A DNA stretch of 64,000 bases from contig KZ478062.1 of assembly GCA_002837195.1 (NCBI GenBank), positions 391,207 to 455,206 of the forward strand, in the 5' to 3' direction. The notes under the pieces are model-generated. The model was not told where the DNA came from. It saw only the letters and a list, made by a program, of their open reading frames with translations, and searched no databases. Each line of letters starts with the position of its first letter. Within the stretch, counting starts at the first letter, position 1. A program made the position numbers and the translations under genes. Of the stretch, positions 12,020-22,583 are shown piece after piece. The DNA comes from Enterobacterales bacterium CwR94 (GTDB taxonomy: Bacteria; Pseudomonadota; Gammaproteobacteria; Enterobacterales; Enterobacteriaceae).

Positions 12020-13639
12020 CTAGCGTTGTGGGCCCGCTTTCACCAGCGCGGCACCGGCGGCAGTATCGGTATATTTTTCAAAATTGGTGATAAACCGCTG
12101 TGCCAGGTCAGTTGCCCTGGCCTGCCAGTCCGCCGCGTTGGCATAGGTGGTGCGTGGATCAAGTAATGCGCTATCCACACCCGTGAGCGCCGTTGGCATC
12201 GCCAGATTAAAGATCGGCAAATTCACGGTCTGCGCGTCGGACAGCTCACCCCGCAAAATGGCGTTGATGATCGCCCGCGTGTCACGCAGTGACATGCGCT
12301 TACCGCTACCGTTCCATCCCGTATTCACCAGATAGGCTTCCGCGCCCGCAGCTTGCATGCGCTGCACCAGCACTTCGGCATACTGTGTGGGATGCAGGGT
12401 CAAGAATGCGGCACCAAAGCAGGCGGAGAAGGTCGGCGTGGGTTCGGTGACACCGCGCTCGGTCCCTGCCAGTTTGGCCGTAAAACCGGACAAGAAGTGA
12501 TACTGCGTTTGGTCTGGCGTCAGGCGAGACACCGGCGGAAGCACGCCAAAGGCATCGGCGGTCAAAAAGATGACTTTTTGCGCATGGCCTGCTTTGGAAA
12601 CGGGTTTGACGATGTTGTCGATATGGTGGATAGGATAGGAAACGCGGGTGTTTTCCGTTTTGCTGCCGTCGTCGTAATCGACGCTGTTATCGGCACGTAC
12701 CACGACATTTTCCAGCAAGGCATCGCGGCGAATGGCCTGATAAATTTCCGGTTCCGCATCGGCTGACAGCTTAATGGTTTTCGCGTAGCAGCCCCCTTCA
12801 AAGTTAAACACGCCGTCATCATCCCAACCGTGTTCATCATCGCCAATCAGTTGACGTTTAGGATCGGTGGACAGCGTGGTTTTACCGGTGCCAGACAGAC
12901 CAAAGAAGACCGCGACATCGCCCGCTTCGCCAACGTTGGCTGAGCAGTGCATAGAAGCAATGCCTTTCAGCGGCAACAGGTAGTTCATTACGGCAAACAA
13001 CCCTTTCTTCATTTCTCCGCCGTACCAGGTGCCGCCAATCAGTTGAATGCCCTCTGAGAGGTTAAAGGCGACAAAGTTCTCCGAGTGTAAGCCTTGTTCC
13101 TGCCAGTGCGGATTCGTGCATTTCGCGCCGTTCATCACCACAAAATCAGGTGTAAATGTGGCTTGTTCACTGGCCGTAGGCTGAATAAACATGTTCTTCA
13201 CAAAGTGTGCCTGCCACGCCACCTCGGTGATAAAGCGCACCGCCAGACGGCTGTCGGGGTTGGCACCACACCAGGCATCGACGATAAACAGACGTTTCCC
13301 GGAGAGCTGTTCCGTGACGCGCGTTTTGAGCTGCGACCAGACTTCAGGCGAGAGAGGCTGATTATCGTTTTTGCCCGTGCCCTGATCGGCCCACCACAGT
13401 GTGTTGCGCGTGGTCTCGTCGCGCACAATGTATTTATCTTTAGGCGAGCGCCCAGTGAAAATGCCGGTATTCACGGCAACCGCGCCGGATTCCGTCACGA
13501 TGCCGCGCTCAAAGCCTTCCAGCTCTGGGCGGGTTTCTTCCTTAAACAGGCAGTCATAATCAGGATTATGAACCACCTCAACCGTATCAGTGATGCCGTA
13601 AGCTACGAGATCCTGTGGCGTCAGGCCGTTAGCGTGCAT
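12020..13639 (-). CDS. pckA: ATP-dependent phosphoenolpyruvate carboxykinase
   Basis: Converts oxaloacetate and ATP to phosphoenolpyruvate, CO2 and ADP, the first committed step of gluconeogenesis. The 539-residue protein has the family length. It contains the phosphate-binding loop [11 protein letters not shown], the metal-binding [20 protein letters not shown] region and the RSPKDKYIV substrate motif near the N-terminus. The frame is open to 13735, but ATG 13639 has GGAGC at 13646-13650 and gives [11 protein letters not shown], close to the usual start. It is convergent with envZ as in E. coli; the yhgE gene expected between pckA and hslO is missing. Confidence 0.97.
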   Translation of the reverse strand: MHANGLTPQDLVAYGITDTVEVVHNPDYDCLFKEETRPELEGFERGIVTESGAVAVNTGIFTGRSPKDKYIVRDETTRNTLWWADQGTGKNDNQPLSPEVWSQLKTRVTEQLSGKRLFIVDAWCGANPDSRLAVRFITEVAWQAHFVKNMFIQPTASEQATFTPDFVVMNGAKCTNPHWQEQGLHSENFVAFNLSEGIQLIGGTWYGGEMKKGLFAVMNYLLPLKGIASMHCSANVGEAGDVAVFFGLSGTGKTTLSTDPKRQLIGDDEHGWDDDGVFNFEGGCYAKTIKLSADAEPEIYQAIRRDALLENVVVRADNSVDYDDGSKTENTRVSYPIHHIDNIVKPVSKAGHAQKVIFLTADAFGVLPPVSRLTPDQTQYHFLSGFTAKLAGTERGVTEPTPTFSACFGAAFLTLHPTQYAEVLVQRMQAAGAEAYLVNTGWNGSGKRMSLRDTRAIINAILRGELSDAQTVNLPIFNLAMPTALTGVDSALLDPRTTYANAADWQARATDLAQRFITNFEKYTDTAAGAALVKAGPQR

Positions 13640-13972
13640 GATACTGCTCCTTTGTCTTTGGGGACGTTTTATCAATGTAGGGTAATCTGCGATGTTGTCT
13701 TTACGCCCCGGCCGTTGCGACAGCCGGGAGCGCAACGATCGCGCGCAGTGTACACCCGACGTGCCTGAGAAACAGCGGCAGGCAGCAGAAATGCGAGGCA
13801 GTACAGAAAAACGGGATAAAACGAAACAATTCGGACAAGGTTTATCGCGGAAAGGGTGACGAATAAGGTGGATTATCTGGAGAGGAGGGATTCAGGTCTC
13901 AGTCATTCACTGAAAATGTGCTGAATCGTGGCAGTTTTGGCGGCACATGTACGATGTGCCGCCAGGCAAGCA
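13640..13972. other. Intergenic region between pckA and hslO
   Basis: No gene seen in these 333 bases. The part next to pckA must hold its promoter. Near hslO, 13938-13964 forms an 11-bp stem (TGGCGGCACAT and complement, 5-base loop) that probably marks the end of the hslO transcript, although no T-tract follows. Confidence 0.55.
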
Positions 13973-14851
13973 TCAGTGGACCTGATCGTCTTTTGGCGCG
14001 GCGTCATTGCGAATGGCCGCAATGTCTACCGCGTCAAACAGATAGTGCGAGTTGCAGTAGTCGCAGTGCATATCAATCTTGCCGTCTTCTGCCAGAATTT
14101 GATCAACTTCGTCTGCGGCCAGGCTTTTCAGCACGTCGCCACAGCGCTCGCGCGAACAGGTGCAGCGGAAGATAACCGGCTGCGGATCGTAGACCGTAAC
14201 CTCTTCTTCATGGTACAGACGCCACATCACATCGGTCGCCGGCAGGTCGAGCAGCTCTGCGGTTTTAATGGTCTCGGTCAAGGTCGCAAGGTGATTGAAA
14301 TCTTCACGATCGCTGTCCTGCGCGGGTAACACTTGCAGCAGAATGCCTGCGGCACCCGGTGCGCTGCGCTGCAAATCGCTACGAATAAAAATGCGCGTCG
14401 GCAGCTGCTCAGAACGCATAAAGTAATCTTCCAGACAGGCCGCCAGCGTATCCCCTTCGAGGCCGACCACACCTTGATAGCGCTCACCCTGCAGAGGGCT
14501 AATGGTGATAACCATGTAGCCATTGCCCACCATTTCGTGCAGGGTGGCTTCATCAGCGATATCGCCTTCAATACGGGCAACGCCACGCATTTCCTGCAGG
14601 TGATTTCCGTTAATGACCGCCATTTTCAGTGGGCCATCACCTTGCAGTTGCACCGTGATATCACCTTCAAATTTCAAGGTGGCGGTCATCAGGCTGGTGG
14701 AAACCAGCAGCTCAGCCAGCAGTTTTTTGACCGCCGGAGGATAGTCGTGACCTTTCAGCATTTCGCGCCAGGTGTCAGAAACGGTCACCAGTTCGCCACG
14801 CACGGCGTGCTTTTCAAACAGGAAACGATGAAGTTGGTCTTGCTGAGTCAT
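13973..14851 (-). CDS. hslO: Redox-regulated chaperone Hsp33 (HslO)
   Basis: Holdase chaperone switched on by oxidation of its zinc-binding cysteines, protecting proteins during hypochlorite or heat plus oxidative stress. The 292-residue protein has the chaperone core (1-about 225) and a C-terminal redox switch with the zinc cysteines C230 and C232 ([11 protein letters not shown]) and C263 and C266 ([10 protein letters not shown]). It lies 9 bases after hslR on the same strand, so both are likely cotranscribed. Confidence 0.97.
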   Translation of the reverse strand: MTQQDQLHRFLFEKHAVRGELVTVSDTWREMLKGHDYPPAVKKLLAELLVSTSLMTATLKFEGDITVQLQGDGPLKMAVINGNHLQEMRGVARIEGDIADEATLHEMVGNGYMVITISPLQGERYQGVVGLEGDTLAACLEDYFMRSEQLPTRIFIRSDLQRSAPGAAGILLQVLPAQDSDREDFNHLATLTETIKTAELLDLPATDVMWRLYHEEEVTVYDPQPVIFRCTCSRERCGDVLKSLAADEVDQILAEDGKIDMHCDYCNSHYLFDAVDIAAIRNDAAPKDDQVH

Positions 14852-14860
14852 AATTTTCTC

Positions 14861-15277
14861 TCACGTTGACGACGACGGGTCGCCAGAATTTTTAAATTTC
14901 ATCAGGTCGCGGCGCTCTTTTTTGTCCGGACGACGATCGGGATGCGGCATGCTCAGTGCATTCATTTTGCGTGCTAAGGCCACGTTTTCCCGTTTAACGA
15001 TGCTCGCTTCCGTTTCGCTATACATCTGTTGTGCTTCGCTGGCGGGGCGGCGCTGATCCGTAATCTGGGTAATCACCACGGTGCGTTCATCGTTGCCCTG
15101 GCGCAGGGTCAGGGTGGCGTTGAGTTCCACGCTTTTGCTGGGCTTGCTGCGCTGGCCGTTGTAATGCACTTTGCCGCCTTCCACCATTTCACGCGCTAAT
15201 GCACGCGTTTTGTAGAAGCGTGCGGCCCATAGCCACTTATCGAGGCGAACACTGTCGGCGGTTTTCTCTTTCATCAC
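14861..15277 (-). CDS. hslR: Heat-shock ribosome-associated protein Hsp15 (HslR)
   Basis: Small S4-domain RNA-binding protein that recognises 50S subunits carrying a stalled peptidyl-tRNA and helps to free them. The 138-residue protein starts with VRLDKWLWAARFYKTRALA, the S4 motif, and has a basic tail (HPDRRPDKKERRDLMKFKNS). Its start is 6 bases from the yrfG stop, consistent with an igaA-yrfG-hslR-hslO transcription unit, partly heat-shock controlled in E. coli. Confidence 0.95.
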   Translation of the reverse strand: MMKEKTADSVRLDKWLWAARFYKTRALAREMVEGGKVHYNGQRSKPSKSVELNATLTLRQGNDERTVVITQITDQRRPASEAQQMYSETEASIVKRENVALARKMNALSMPHPDRRPDKKERRDLMKFKNSGDPSSST

Positions 15278-15283
15278 AGCCTC

Positions 15284-15952
15284 TCATGTACTGATGGCAA
15301 TCAGATGGCGATAGTCTGTCACGGCGGCATGCTGCGCAAAGGTCTTCAGGCCCAAACCGGAATCCGGGTTGCCGACGCCAAGGCAGTAGCGAATTCCCCA
15401 TTGTGTTGCGGCCTGCAAAACCGGTTCGCTATCGTCAATAAACAGCGTGCGCGTTTTATCGAACCCGGTTGCGGCGTGAACGGCCTGCCACAGCCGCGCA
15501 TCCTCTTTCGGATAACCAAAGGTATGGGTGGAATAGAGAAGATCAAGGTGCGGAGCCAGTCCGGTTTGCTGTAATTTGACTTCCAAATTCCAGGGATGCG
15601 CGTTGGTCAATAAAATCAATTGCTTATTCCAGGCGCGGAGCTGATGCAGAAAGGGCAATGTGTCATCGCGCAGCACGGCACGCTCACGCTGCTGCCAGGT
15701 CATATGGCGAATATCCAGCCCCAGTGCTTCACTCCAGTAGTCCAGACAGTACCAGTTTAGCGTATGTTGCACCGCTTGATACTTTGCCTCAATCAGCGCC
15801 TGCGCAGCGTGCAGCGGAATGCCTTGTTTCTCGCTGACCTGCTGCGGCACCAGCTCAAGCCAAAAATAGCGGTCAAAAGCGAGATCCAGCAAGGTGCCGT
15901 CCATATCCAACAAAACGGTGTCGATACCAGACCAATCGAGAGCGACAGACAT
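15284..15952 (-). CDS. yrfG: HAD-superfamily GMP/IMP nucleotidase YrfG
   Basis: Haloacid dehalogenase-type phosphatase that in E. coli removes phosphate from GMP and IMP. The 222-residue protein has motif I LLDMDGTL with the nucleophile D16 and the general acid D18, motif II in ILLTNAH and the acidic motif IV in RTLFIDDSEPVL. It sits 44 bases downstream of igaA and directly before hslR. The substrate is inferred from the E. coli homologue. Confidence 0.92.
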   Translation of the reverse strand: MSVALDWSGIDTVLLDMDGTLLDLAFDRYFWLELVPQQVSEKQGIPLHAAQALIEAKYQAVQHTLNWYCLDYWSEALGLDIRHMTWQQRERAVLRDDTLPFLHQLRAWNKQLILLTNAHPWNLEVKLQQTGLAPHLDLLYSTHTFGYPKEDARLWQAVHAATGFDKTRTLFIDDSEPVLQAATQWGIRYCLGVGNPDSGLGLKTFAQHAAVTDYRHLIAIST

Positions 15953-15995
15953 GGAGCCTCATTGCTGCTTAAAAAAGGGGCGACAGCGTATCACA

Positions 15996-18134
15996 TCAGA
16001 ACAGCGAACGGATGTTTTGCACCGAGGGCAAAGACTGGTTAAAGCATTTTTCGTAATACTGCTGAATGGCCGTCTGGCGTAAACGGTCGCGGTGCGCACG
16101 TTGCAAAGCGAGGATGCCGTTGACCACGACGCTGATCAGCAAAATAGCTAACAGCAATGTGGTGCCAAGATAGCGCGCCAGCGTCAGGGAGTCGGGCGCG
16201 CCGTGGATCGCCACATGTTGAGTCCCGTTTGCGTCAATGCTTAACGCGGTGATCACACCATTGGCGACAAATGGGGTATGCAGCAGCAAACCGGACAGCC
16301 GCTGTAGCTCGTGCCATTGATCGAGCGGATCAAAGTCATACAGCGACAGACCCGGCTGGGGCTGGCTAACTAATTGCAATCCCTCATCGCTGTAGATCAG
16401 GAAACCACCGGGCGGCGGGCTGTTTAACGCTTCTGCTGCGCGATGCGTTTCGCGCTGGAAGAAGGAGGAGGTGGCGGTATTGACCAGATTCTCCAGAGCC
16501 TCAGCACTGACCGGGCGCAGCAGCACATTGGTGCCATTTAAGGTGCCGGAATCGGCGCGTTTTACCAATGCTGCCCAATCTTTTGCGTTCCCAAGATTCA
16601 CCAACGCATTTTTCAACCGTACGCAGTCCTGGCTTTCGCTACACAAATCCTGGGTGCGCAGAATGATGTCGGCAAAATCATCCAACAAAATCATCCCGGA
16701 TTTTTGAATCGCGGTGGCCAGTTGCGGGTTAATTTTCGGATCGCTGGCGGCCTGAGGATGCAGTTGCTCACGCGTGGTGGTGAGCAGCGCAGCCGCTTTA
16801 TCAATAATATCGGACTGCGGCGGCGGCAGGGCGCGCGCGTTGTTCCAATGCACCGCGGAGCAGTCAAACGGCATAAACGCATAGGTGCGGCTGTTTTGAT
16901 AGTTTGCGGGCACCGAGCACATGCCCGTGCCTTTTACCGTCAGCATATCGCCCACGCGCAGCGAGACTTTTTCTAATTCGTTTACATTGGTGACGTTGAT
17001 GTGATCGCTGCCCTTGGCCCAGGCCAAACTCAATTTCAACGGCATTGTCATGGGGATCCAGGTGACCAGCAGCAGGAGCACCAGCAGCGATCCCAGTGCC
17101 AGTACCACATTGCGCCGCCAGCGTTGGAGCGGGAAATGGCGTACTTCATCATGCAGGGACAGGAAACGCCCCTGACGCACCACCTGGCGATTCAAATAAA
17201 TGTCGACATCGGTCTGTTGACCTAAATCTTGATTCACCCAGGGTTGCCAATGGGCGGGATAGATGAGGTCAATGATACCGAGGGAGATATTGCTGAGCTG
17301 GCCCTGGTTTGATTCCCCAAACAAGCCCCAGCGCTTAGGCGAGCCGCGCAGGCAATGAATATCACGCAGTGACTTTTGCGAAGGGCGTTTATAAAGAAAG
17401 AACAGGCTGACGGCGAGGATCGTGCCGCCGGCCATCAGCAGCCAGGGAACTAACATTGCCGGGGCAAGCAGTGAAAAGAAAAACAGCAGCAGGGCGACGC
17501 TGATGGCAACCGCTTCTCGCGTCCCTTCGGGACGGCTCAAACTGACCTCTTCCGCGCTTTCTTTCCGCACTTTCAGCAGTTCAATGTGTTCGGCTTCTTC
17601 CTGACGGATCGACGCGCGAGGGGCCAGTGGCTGCGGCACGGTAGGGAAGGGCACTTGCTCCTGTGCATAGTTGAGCAGCGTGTGCCCATTAAGTGAGATC
17701 ACCAGCGGCATGGTTTGCGTGCGGATGATTTCAACGTAGTTCTCTTCTGCGATGTACTGTTCCCACAGCGGCGGCAGATGAACTTCAATGGCATCCAGGT
17801 AGTAACGCCATTTATGCGGCTCATCGGTCGACAGGCCGTAACGCGTGATGGCGCGGGTCACCGGATAGACATTATTGCTTTGCGAGGTCAGTGCTAATTT
17901 TTCTGGCGGCTTGCTGGCACCACCGGGCAACACCGTGGCGGGGGCATTGGCCACAGTATTCACGTAGCGATCAATGGCATCACGCTCTTCTGACGTCAGT
18001 TTACGCCAGGGGGGGCTAATAAAGGGCAGCGGGCGGGCAAGTGGCGGGCGATGACGCATGGCATACCAAAAGATACAGCCTGCAGCCACAGAGCAACCTA
18101 ACAGGATCACCAGAACCATCACTAAGGTATTCAT
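15996..18134 (-). CDS. igaA: Rcs phosphorelay inhibitor IgaA (YrfF)
   Basis: Inner-membrane protein that holds the Rcs envelope-stress phosphorelay off by contacting RcsD, and is essential in E. coli unless Rcs is disabled. The 712-residue protein has a membrane segment at 1-24, two more in the region VALLLFFFSLLAPAMLVPWL and after it, another around NVVLALGSLLVLLLLVTW, a large periplasmic part with several cysteines, and a last segment near TTLLLAILLISVVVNG. Length and layout match E. coli. It is divergent from nudE. Confidence 0.95.
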   Translation of the reverse strand: MNTLVMVLVILLGCSVAAGCIFWYAMRHRPPLARPLPFISPPWRKLTSEERDAIDRYVNTVANAPATVLPGGASKPPEKLALTSQSNNVYPVTRAITRYGLSTDEPHKWRYYLDAIEVHLPPLWEQYIAEENYVEIIRTQTMPLVISLNGHTLLNYAQEQVPFPTVPQPLAPRASIRQEEAEHIELLKVRKESAEEVSLSRPEGTREAVAISVALLLFFFSLLAPAMLVPWLLMAGGTILAVSLFFLYKRPSQKSLRDIHCLRGSPKRWGLFGESNQGQLSNISLGIIDLIYPAHWQPWVNQDLGQQTDVDIYLNRQVVRQGRFLSLHDEVRHFPLQRWRRNVVLALGSLLVLLLLVTWIPMTMPLKLSLAWAKGSDHINVTNVNELEKVSLRVGDMLTVKGTGMCSVPANYQNSRTYAFMPFDCSAVHWNNARALPPPQSDIIDKAAALLTTTREQLHPQAASDPKINPQLATAIQKSGMILLDDFADIILRTQDLCSESQDCVRLKNALVNLGNAKDWAALVKRADSGTLNGTNVLLRPVSAEALENLVNTATSSFFQRETHRAAEALNSPPPGGFLIYSDEGLQLVSQPQPGLSLYDFDPLDQWHELQRLSGLLLHTPFVANGVITALSIDANGTQHVAIHGAPDSLTLARYLGTTLLLAILLISVVVNGILALQRAHRDRLRQTAIQQYYEKCFNQSLPSVQNIRSLF

Positions 18135-18500
18135 GATGTTATCCTGCCCTGCGAGGCGGGTTGGAGCCTGTTGTAAGTTGTGCTGCGAGTCCCCGTTGCA
18201 ATCGGTTCGCCTGTGTAATCATAAAATAGCGCATTAAATCAATTGGTTAGTTTTATAGCTAGCCTTGCAGAAATCTTATCGGTCTTTTTTATCGTTAAGT
18301 ATCGGCATACTCTGATTTTTTTACCTTTTCCTGGCGCGACTTAAAACCCTTTTTTTAGGCTGCGCGTAATTTGTTATAAGAAAGGTGTAAAAAACGTGCA
18401 ATCATTGGCTTCGCAAGTCGAGCAAGGCACAATGTTGCCCTAATTAACGATTTCCTGCGCGGTTATCACCTGTTTTCACGGCTTTTTTCATGGGGCCATT
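18135..18500. other. Divergent control region between igaA and nudE
   Basis: About 366 AT-rich bases without a gene. It contains runs such as TTTTTTAGGC and TTGTTATAAG (18371-18380), where TATAAG could be a -10 element for nudE. I could not assign a firm promoter or operator. Confidence 0.5.
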
Positions 18501-19061
18501 ATGACCAATCCGTTAGAAAAACCCAAAATTCTCCATGTAGAAACGGTAGCGCGCTCTCGCCTGTTTACGGTTGAGGCTGTCGATCTGGCATTCAGTAATG
18601 GCGCGCGTCGCGTCTACGAGCGCATGCGTCCTTCAGACCGTGAAGCCGTGATGATTGTGCCGATCATTGATGATCATCTGCTGCTGATTCAAGAATATGC
18701 CGTGGGGCTGGAGTGTTATGAATTAGGCTTCCCAAAAGGGCTGATAGATGCTGGCGAAAGCGTTCATCAGGCGGCAAATCGTGAGCTTAAAGAAGAGGTC
18801 GGGTTTGGCGCGACGCAACTGCAAACGCTGCGTAAGCTAACCATGGCTCCTTCATATTTTTCCAGCAAAATGAATATCGTGGTGGCGGAAGGGCTGTACC
18901 CGGAAAAACTGGAAGGGGATGAACCTGAACCGCTGCCGGTCACACGCTGGCCGCTGTCAGAAATGATGACGCTGTTGGAAAAGGGGGATTTCAATGAATC
19001 CCGCTGCGTCAGTGCGCTGTTTCTGGTGCGCGAATGGCTCAGACAGCAAGGTCGGATGTAA
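18501..19061 (+). CDS. nudE: Nudix hydrolase NudE (ADP compounds)
   Basis: Cytoplasmic Nudix pyrophosphatase acting on ADP-ribose, NADH and diadenosine polyphosphates. The 186-residue protein holds a complete Nudix box at 80-102 (G80, E86, R94, E95, E98, E99, G101), in the stretch GLIDAGESVHQAANRELKEE. Length equals E. coli NudE. It is convergent with mrcA and shares a terminator with it. Confidence 0.95.
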   Translation: MTNPLEKPKILHVETVARSRLFTVEAVDLAFSNGARRVYERMRPSDREAVMIVPIIDDHLLLIQEYAVGLECYELGFPKGLIDAGESVHQAANRELKEEVGFGATQLQTLRKLTMAPSYFSSKMNIVVAEGLYPEKLEGDEPEPLPVTRWPLSEMMTLLEKGDFNESRCVSALFLVREWLRQQGRM

Positions 19062-19064
19062 AAA

Positions 19065-19084
19065 AGGCGGGGTATTCCCCGCCT
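19065..19084 (-). terminator. Terminator between nudE and mrcA
   Basis: An 8-bp stem AGGCGGGG with complement and TATT loop. On the minus strand it is followed by TTTTT, a classic intrinsic terminator for mrcA; it also lies just after the nudE stop. Confidence 0.8.
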
Positions 19085-19093
19085 CTGACTTAA

Positions 19094-21649
19094 TCAGAAC
19101 AACTCTTGCGATTCACCGTTACTGATTACGGTCGTGCCTGCATCGCGCACCGAATACTCTGTCGGCTGCGTGCCGTCAATAAAGTATTCCTGACGCGTAT
19201 TGCCGCCGCCGTTTGCCAGTTTACCGGTGCCACGATCAATGGTCACCGAGACCACGCCTTCCGGCGGCGTCAACGGCTCTTGCGGCAAGCCATTAAGCGC
19301 GGCTTTCATAAAATCGTCCCACGCAGGCTGTGCACTTTTTGCCCCACCTTCGTAGCCCGAAATCTGGTTCGGAATAGCCCCGGATGCGGTGGTACGGCCA
19401 AGATCGCGGCGGTGATCGTCAAAACCAATCCACACCGACGTCACGGTCTCCGGGCCATAACCTGAAAACCAGGCGTCTTTCGAACTGTTGGTGGTACCGG
19501 TTTTACCGCCGATATCGTTACGTCCGATATCGCGTCCGGCACGCCAACCGGTGCCCATCCAACCCGGTTCACCAAAGATGTTGCTGTTGAGCGCACTTTT
19601 AATCAGGAAGGACAGCGGTGTGTTAATCACGTGCGGCGCATACTGTTGCTGCGCCTGCTGCTGTGCCTGGGCATTGGTGATTTGCTCCAACTCTGGCTGC
19701 GGCACGGCGCTGTTCGGCGAGTGTTGCGACACTGCGACGTTTTCCACACTCTCTTCACTCAGGGCAACTGCTTTCTGTGTTTGTCCGTAAATCACGGGCA
19801 AGTTACAGCTTGGGCACGCGATCTTCGGCTTGGCTTCAAACAGCGGTTTACCCTGTTCGTCCTCAATCTTAGCGATAAAGTACGGATCCACCAGGAAGCC
19901 ACCGTTTGCCATCACCGCATAGCCGCGTACCAACTGCATCGGTGTAAACGAAGCGGAACCCAGTGCCAGTGATTCGGTGTGCACGATGTTTTGCGCCGGG
20001 AAGCCAAAGCGCTGCAAATATTCTGCGGCGTAATCGACGCCCATCGCACGCATGGCACGAACCATCACGACGTTCTTCGACTCACCCAAGCCCTGACGCA
20101 GACGAATAGGACCATCGTAGCGGGCAGGCGAGTTTTTCGGGCGCCAGTCGGAGCCTGCGCCCGCATCCCAACGAGAAATAGGCACGTCGTTCAGGATGGA
20201 GGCCAGTGTCAGTCCGCGATCCATCGCCGCAGTGTACAGGAATGGCTTGATGTTTGAGCCCACCTGACGCAGTGCCTGCGTGGCGCGGTTAAATTTGCTC
20301 TGGTTGAAATCAAAGCCACCAACCAGCGCTTTTACCGCACCGTTGGTTGGATCCAGCGAAACCAGCGCTGAATTGACGTCAGGGACTTGTGCCAGCCACC
20401 ATTCGCTCTCTTGTTGACGTACCCAAATCTGCTGACCGGGCTGTAGCACCTGAGAGACGCTACGTGGCGTTGCCCCTTGTGCGGTATCGGAGCGGAAAGG
20501 GCGTGCCCAGCGGACACCTTTCATGCTGAGAGAAACCGTGCTGCCATCGCGCATCAGCGCGGTGGCTTCGTCGGTTTTTGCACTGGTGACCACCGCCGGA
20601 TACAGCGGTCCATACACCGGTAACGCTTTCAGCGTATCCAGTATTTGATCTTGCGACCATGCGCTCTCACCCACTTTCCACAGCACATTGGCGGGGCCAC
20701 GGTAACCGTGACGCATATCGTACGCCAGGACATTGTCTTGCACTGACTTTTGCGCGGCTAACTGGACTTTGCGGGTGATGGTGGTGGTAATGCGATAGCC
20801 ATCTTCATAGGCATTCTCACCATAACGCTTCACCATTTCCTGACGCACCATTTCGGTCAGATACGGCGCTGAAAACGCAATTTCTGGCGCGTGATAAGAG
20901 GCATCGATTTTTTCGCTACGTGCCTGGTCATACTGCGCCCGTGTGATATCACCCTGGCTCAGCATACGCGACAGCACCACGTTACGGCGGGCAAGCGCGC
21001 GCTCTGGCGAATAAAGCGGATTAAAGGTGGACGGTGCTTTTGGCAGGCCCGCGATCATCGCCATTTCACTGAGCGTCAGGTCATTGACCTCTTTGCCAAA
21101 GTAAACGTGTGCTGCGGCCCCGACGCCATAGGCGCGATAACCCAGATAGATCTTGTTCAGGTAGAGTTCCAGGATCTCATCTTTATTCAGCAATTGCTCA
21201 ATACGAATCGCCAGAAACACTTCCTTGATCTTACGCACCAGCGTTTTTTCGGGGCTTAAGAAGAAGTTACGTGCCAACTGCTGTGTGATGGTACTGGCAC
21301 CTTGCGAAGCATGACCTGAAACCAAGGCGATGCTGGCGGCACGGAAAATACCCACCGGATCCACACCGTGGTGTTCATAAAAACGGCTGTCTTCGGTCGC
21401 GATAAACGCTTTGACCATCAGCGGAGGCGTTTGCGCAAGCGTCAGCGGAATACGTCGCTTTTCGCCGTATTGCGCAATCAACTCGCCATCGGCGCTATAA
21501 ACCTGCATGGGGGTCTGCAGCCGCACATCTTTCAGCGTGGCGACATCGGGTAACTGCGGCTCAATATATTTGTATAAGCCATAAACCGAGCCAGCTCCCA
21601 GCAAAATGCAACAGATTGCAAGGATGAATAAATACTTTACGAACTTCAC
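19094..21649 (-). CDS. mrcA: Penicillin-binding protein 1A (bifunctional, GTG start)
   Basis: Class A PBP that polymerises glycan strands and cross-links peptidoglycan. The protein has an N-terminal membrane anchor (about 4-25), a transglycosylase domain with catalytic glutamate in ATEDSRFYEHHG and the motif STITQQLARN, an OB-like insert, and a transpeptidase domain with the serine of SNIKPF, the motif SKN (GESKNVVMV) and KTGTTNS. The frame is open to ATG 21673, but GTG at 21649 gives VKFVKYLFILAICC, the E. coli PBP1a start, and 851 residues; both starts have weak ribosome sites. It is divergent from hofM. Confidence 0.96.
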   Translation of the reverse strand: MKFVKYLFILAICCILLGAGSVYGLYKYIEPQLPDVATLKDVRLQTPMQVYSADGELIAQYGEKRRIPLTLAQTPPLMVKAFIATEDSRFYEHHGVDPVGIFRAASIALVSGHASQGASTITQQLARNFFLSPEKTLVRKIKEVFLAIRIEQLLNKDEILELYLNKIYLGYRAYGVGAAAHVYFGKEVNDLTLSEMAMIAGLPKAPSTFNPLYSPERALARRNVVLSRMLSQGDITRAQYDQARSEKIDASYHAPEIAFSAPYLTEMVRQEMVKRYGENAYEDGYRITTTITRKVQLAAQKSVQDNVLAYDMRHGYRGPANVLWKVGESAWSQDQILDTLKALPVYGPLYPAVVTSAKTDEATALMRDGSTVSLSMKGVRWARPFRSDTAQGATPRSVSQVLQPGQQIWVRQQESEWWLAQVPDVNSALVSLDPTNGAVKALVGGFDFNQSKFNRATQALRQVGSNIKPFLYTAAMDRGLTLASILNDVPISRWDAGAGSDWRPKNSPARYDGPIRLRQGLGESKNVVMVRAMRAMGVDYAAEYLQRFGFPAQNIVHTESLALGSASFTPMQLVRGYAVMANGGFLVDPYFIAKIEDEQGKPLFEAKPKIACPSCNLPVIYGQTQKAVALSEESVENVAVSQHSPNSAVPQPELEQITNAQAQQQAQQQYAPHVINTPLSFLIKSALNSNIFGEPGWMGTGWRAGRDIGRNDIGGKTGTTNSSKDAWFSGYGPETVTSVWIGFDDHRRDLGRTTASGAIPNQISGYEGGAKSAQPAWDDFMKAALNGLPQEPLTPPEGVVSVTIDRGTGKLANGGGNTRQEYFIDGTQPTEYSVRDAGTTVISNGESQELF

Positions 21650-21767
21650 CTGAGAATTCCCATTTAATGTCATTTGGGCAGTTTATAAACAACCGCGCAG
21701 TAGTATAAAGGCAAGTCAGACGCTTGGATACGTCCGCGGCAATAAACTGACGCCAGGGAGAGGGCAA

Positions 21768-22583
21768 ATGGCTTACCGCACATGGCAAGTGGGATTAGAT
21801 ATTCAGAATGGTCAGCTCTGCGCCGTCGCTGTACAACGCTGCCGGCGCGGCTGGCAGCTACGTCATTGGTGGCGGCAATCGCTTCCTGAACTCAAGGTCC
21901 ATAACGGCGTGCTGTCCCTGACGGAACCGCTGGTCACCGCGCTGCGTGACTGGCGGCGTCAGCTACCGCGCCACGTATCATTGCGGGTTGGCTTTCCTCC
22001 CCATTCGGTGCAACAACACCTTTTAACTTCCCCGGCGCTTCGCTTGTGCGCGGCAGATCGTAACAATTACGTGATGGCCAGTGCGAGACGATTATTCCCA
22101 ATTGAGCTCAACGCGCTGGCACTGGATTACCGTGCCGCATCGCACACGCAGCCCCTCTGTCTGACCGCCACGCGGCGGGAAACACTGGACAGTTGGCTAA
22201 CCGTGTTGCATGCCGCGGGAATCGTCCCGGAGGTTATGGAACTGTCACCCAATGCACTGCGTGCGCTGGCTTATGCGCTTGACCTGCCGACTGATGCCGC
22301 GTTGGTGTTTCACACGTCGGATCATTGGCTCTGGTACTGCCCGTCAAACGGTGCGCCTGCCGGGGGATGGCACGATGCCACGGATTTTGCGGCGTTGCGT
22401 GAACAAACGTTTCCTCATGCCCGCCACGTGTGGTTCAGCGCCGCGCAGCCAATGACGCAGCCGGAAGGCACGCAACCGTTGTTGCCCTTTCAGGCACTGG
22501 CGGTTCGCCATCTGCCGTTACCCAGGGAAGAAGGCCCGTTTTCTTTAGCGGTTGGGCTGGCATTACGCCCGGAGGACAGCTAA
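21768..22583 (+). CDS. hofM: PilM-like pilus assembly protein HofM
   Basis: Actin-fold protein of the PilM type, the cytoplasmic part of an alignment complex found in type IV pilus and DNA-uptake systems. The 271-residue protein begins VGLDIQNGQLCAVAVQRCRR, like the phosphate-1 strand of this fold. It is first of five tightly packed hof genes; its TAA overlaps the ATG of hofN (TAATG). In E. coli the hof genes support the use of DNA as a nutrient. Divergence from mrcA matches E. coli. Sequence is poorly conserved in general, so the name rests partly on position. Confidence 0.85.
   Translation: MAYRTWQVGLDIQNGQLCAVAVQRCRRGWQLRHWWRQSLPELKVHNGVLSLTEPLVTALRDWRRQLPRHVSLRVGFPPHSVQQHLLTSPALRLCAADRNNYVMASARRLFPIELNALALDYRAASHTQPLCLTATRRETLDSWLTVLHAAGIVPEVMELSPNALRALAYALDLPTDAALVFHTSDHWLWYCPSNGAPAGGWHDATDFAALREQTFPHARHVWFSAAQPMTQPEGTQPLLPFQALAVRHLPLPREEGPFSLAVGLALRPEDS

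Noticed and set aside
13094..13768. 224-codon plus-strand frame inside pckA
   Set aside because: Antisense shadow of pckA, with no family features.
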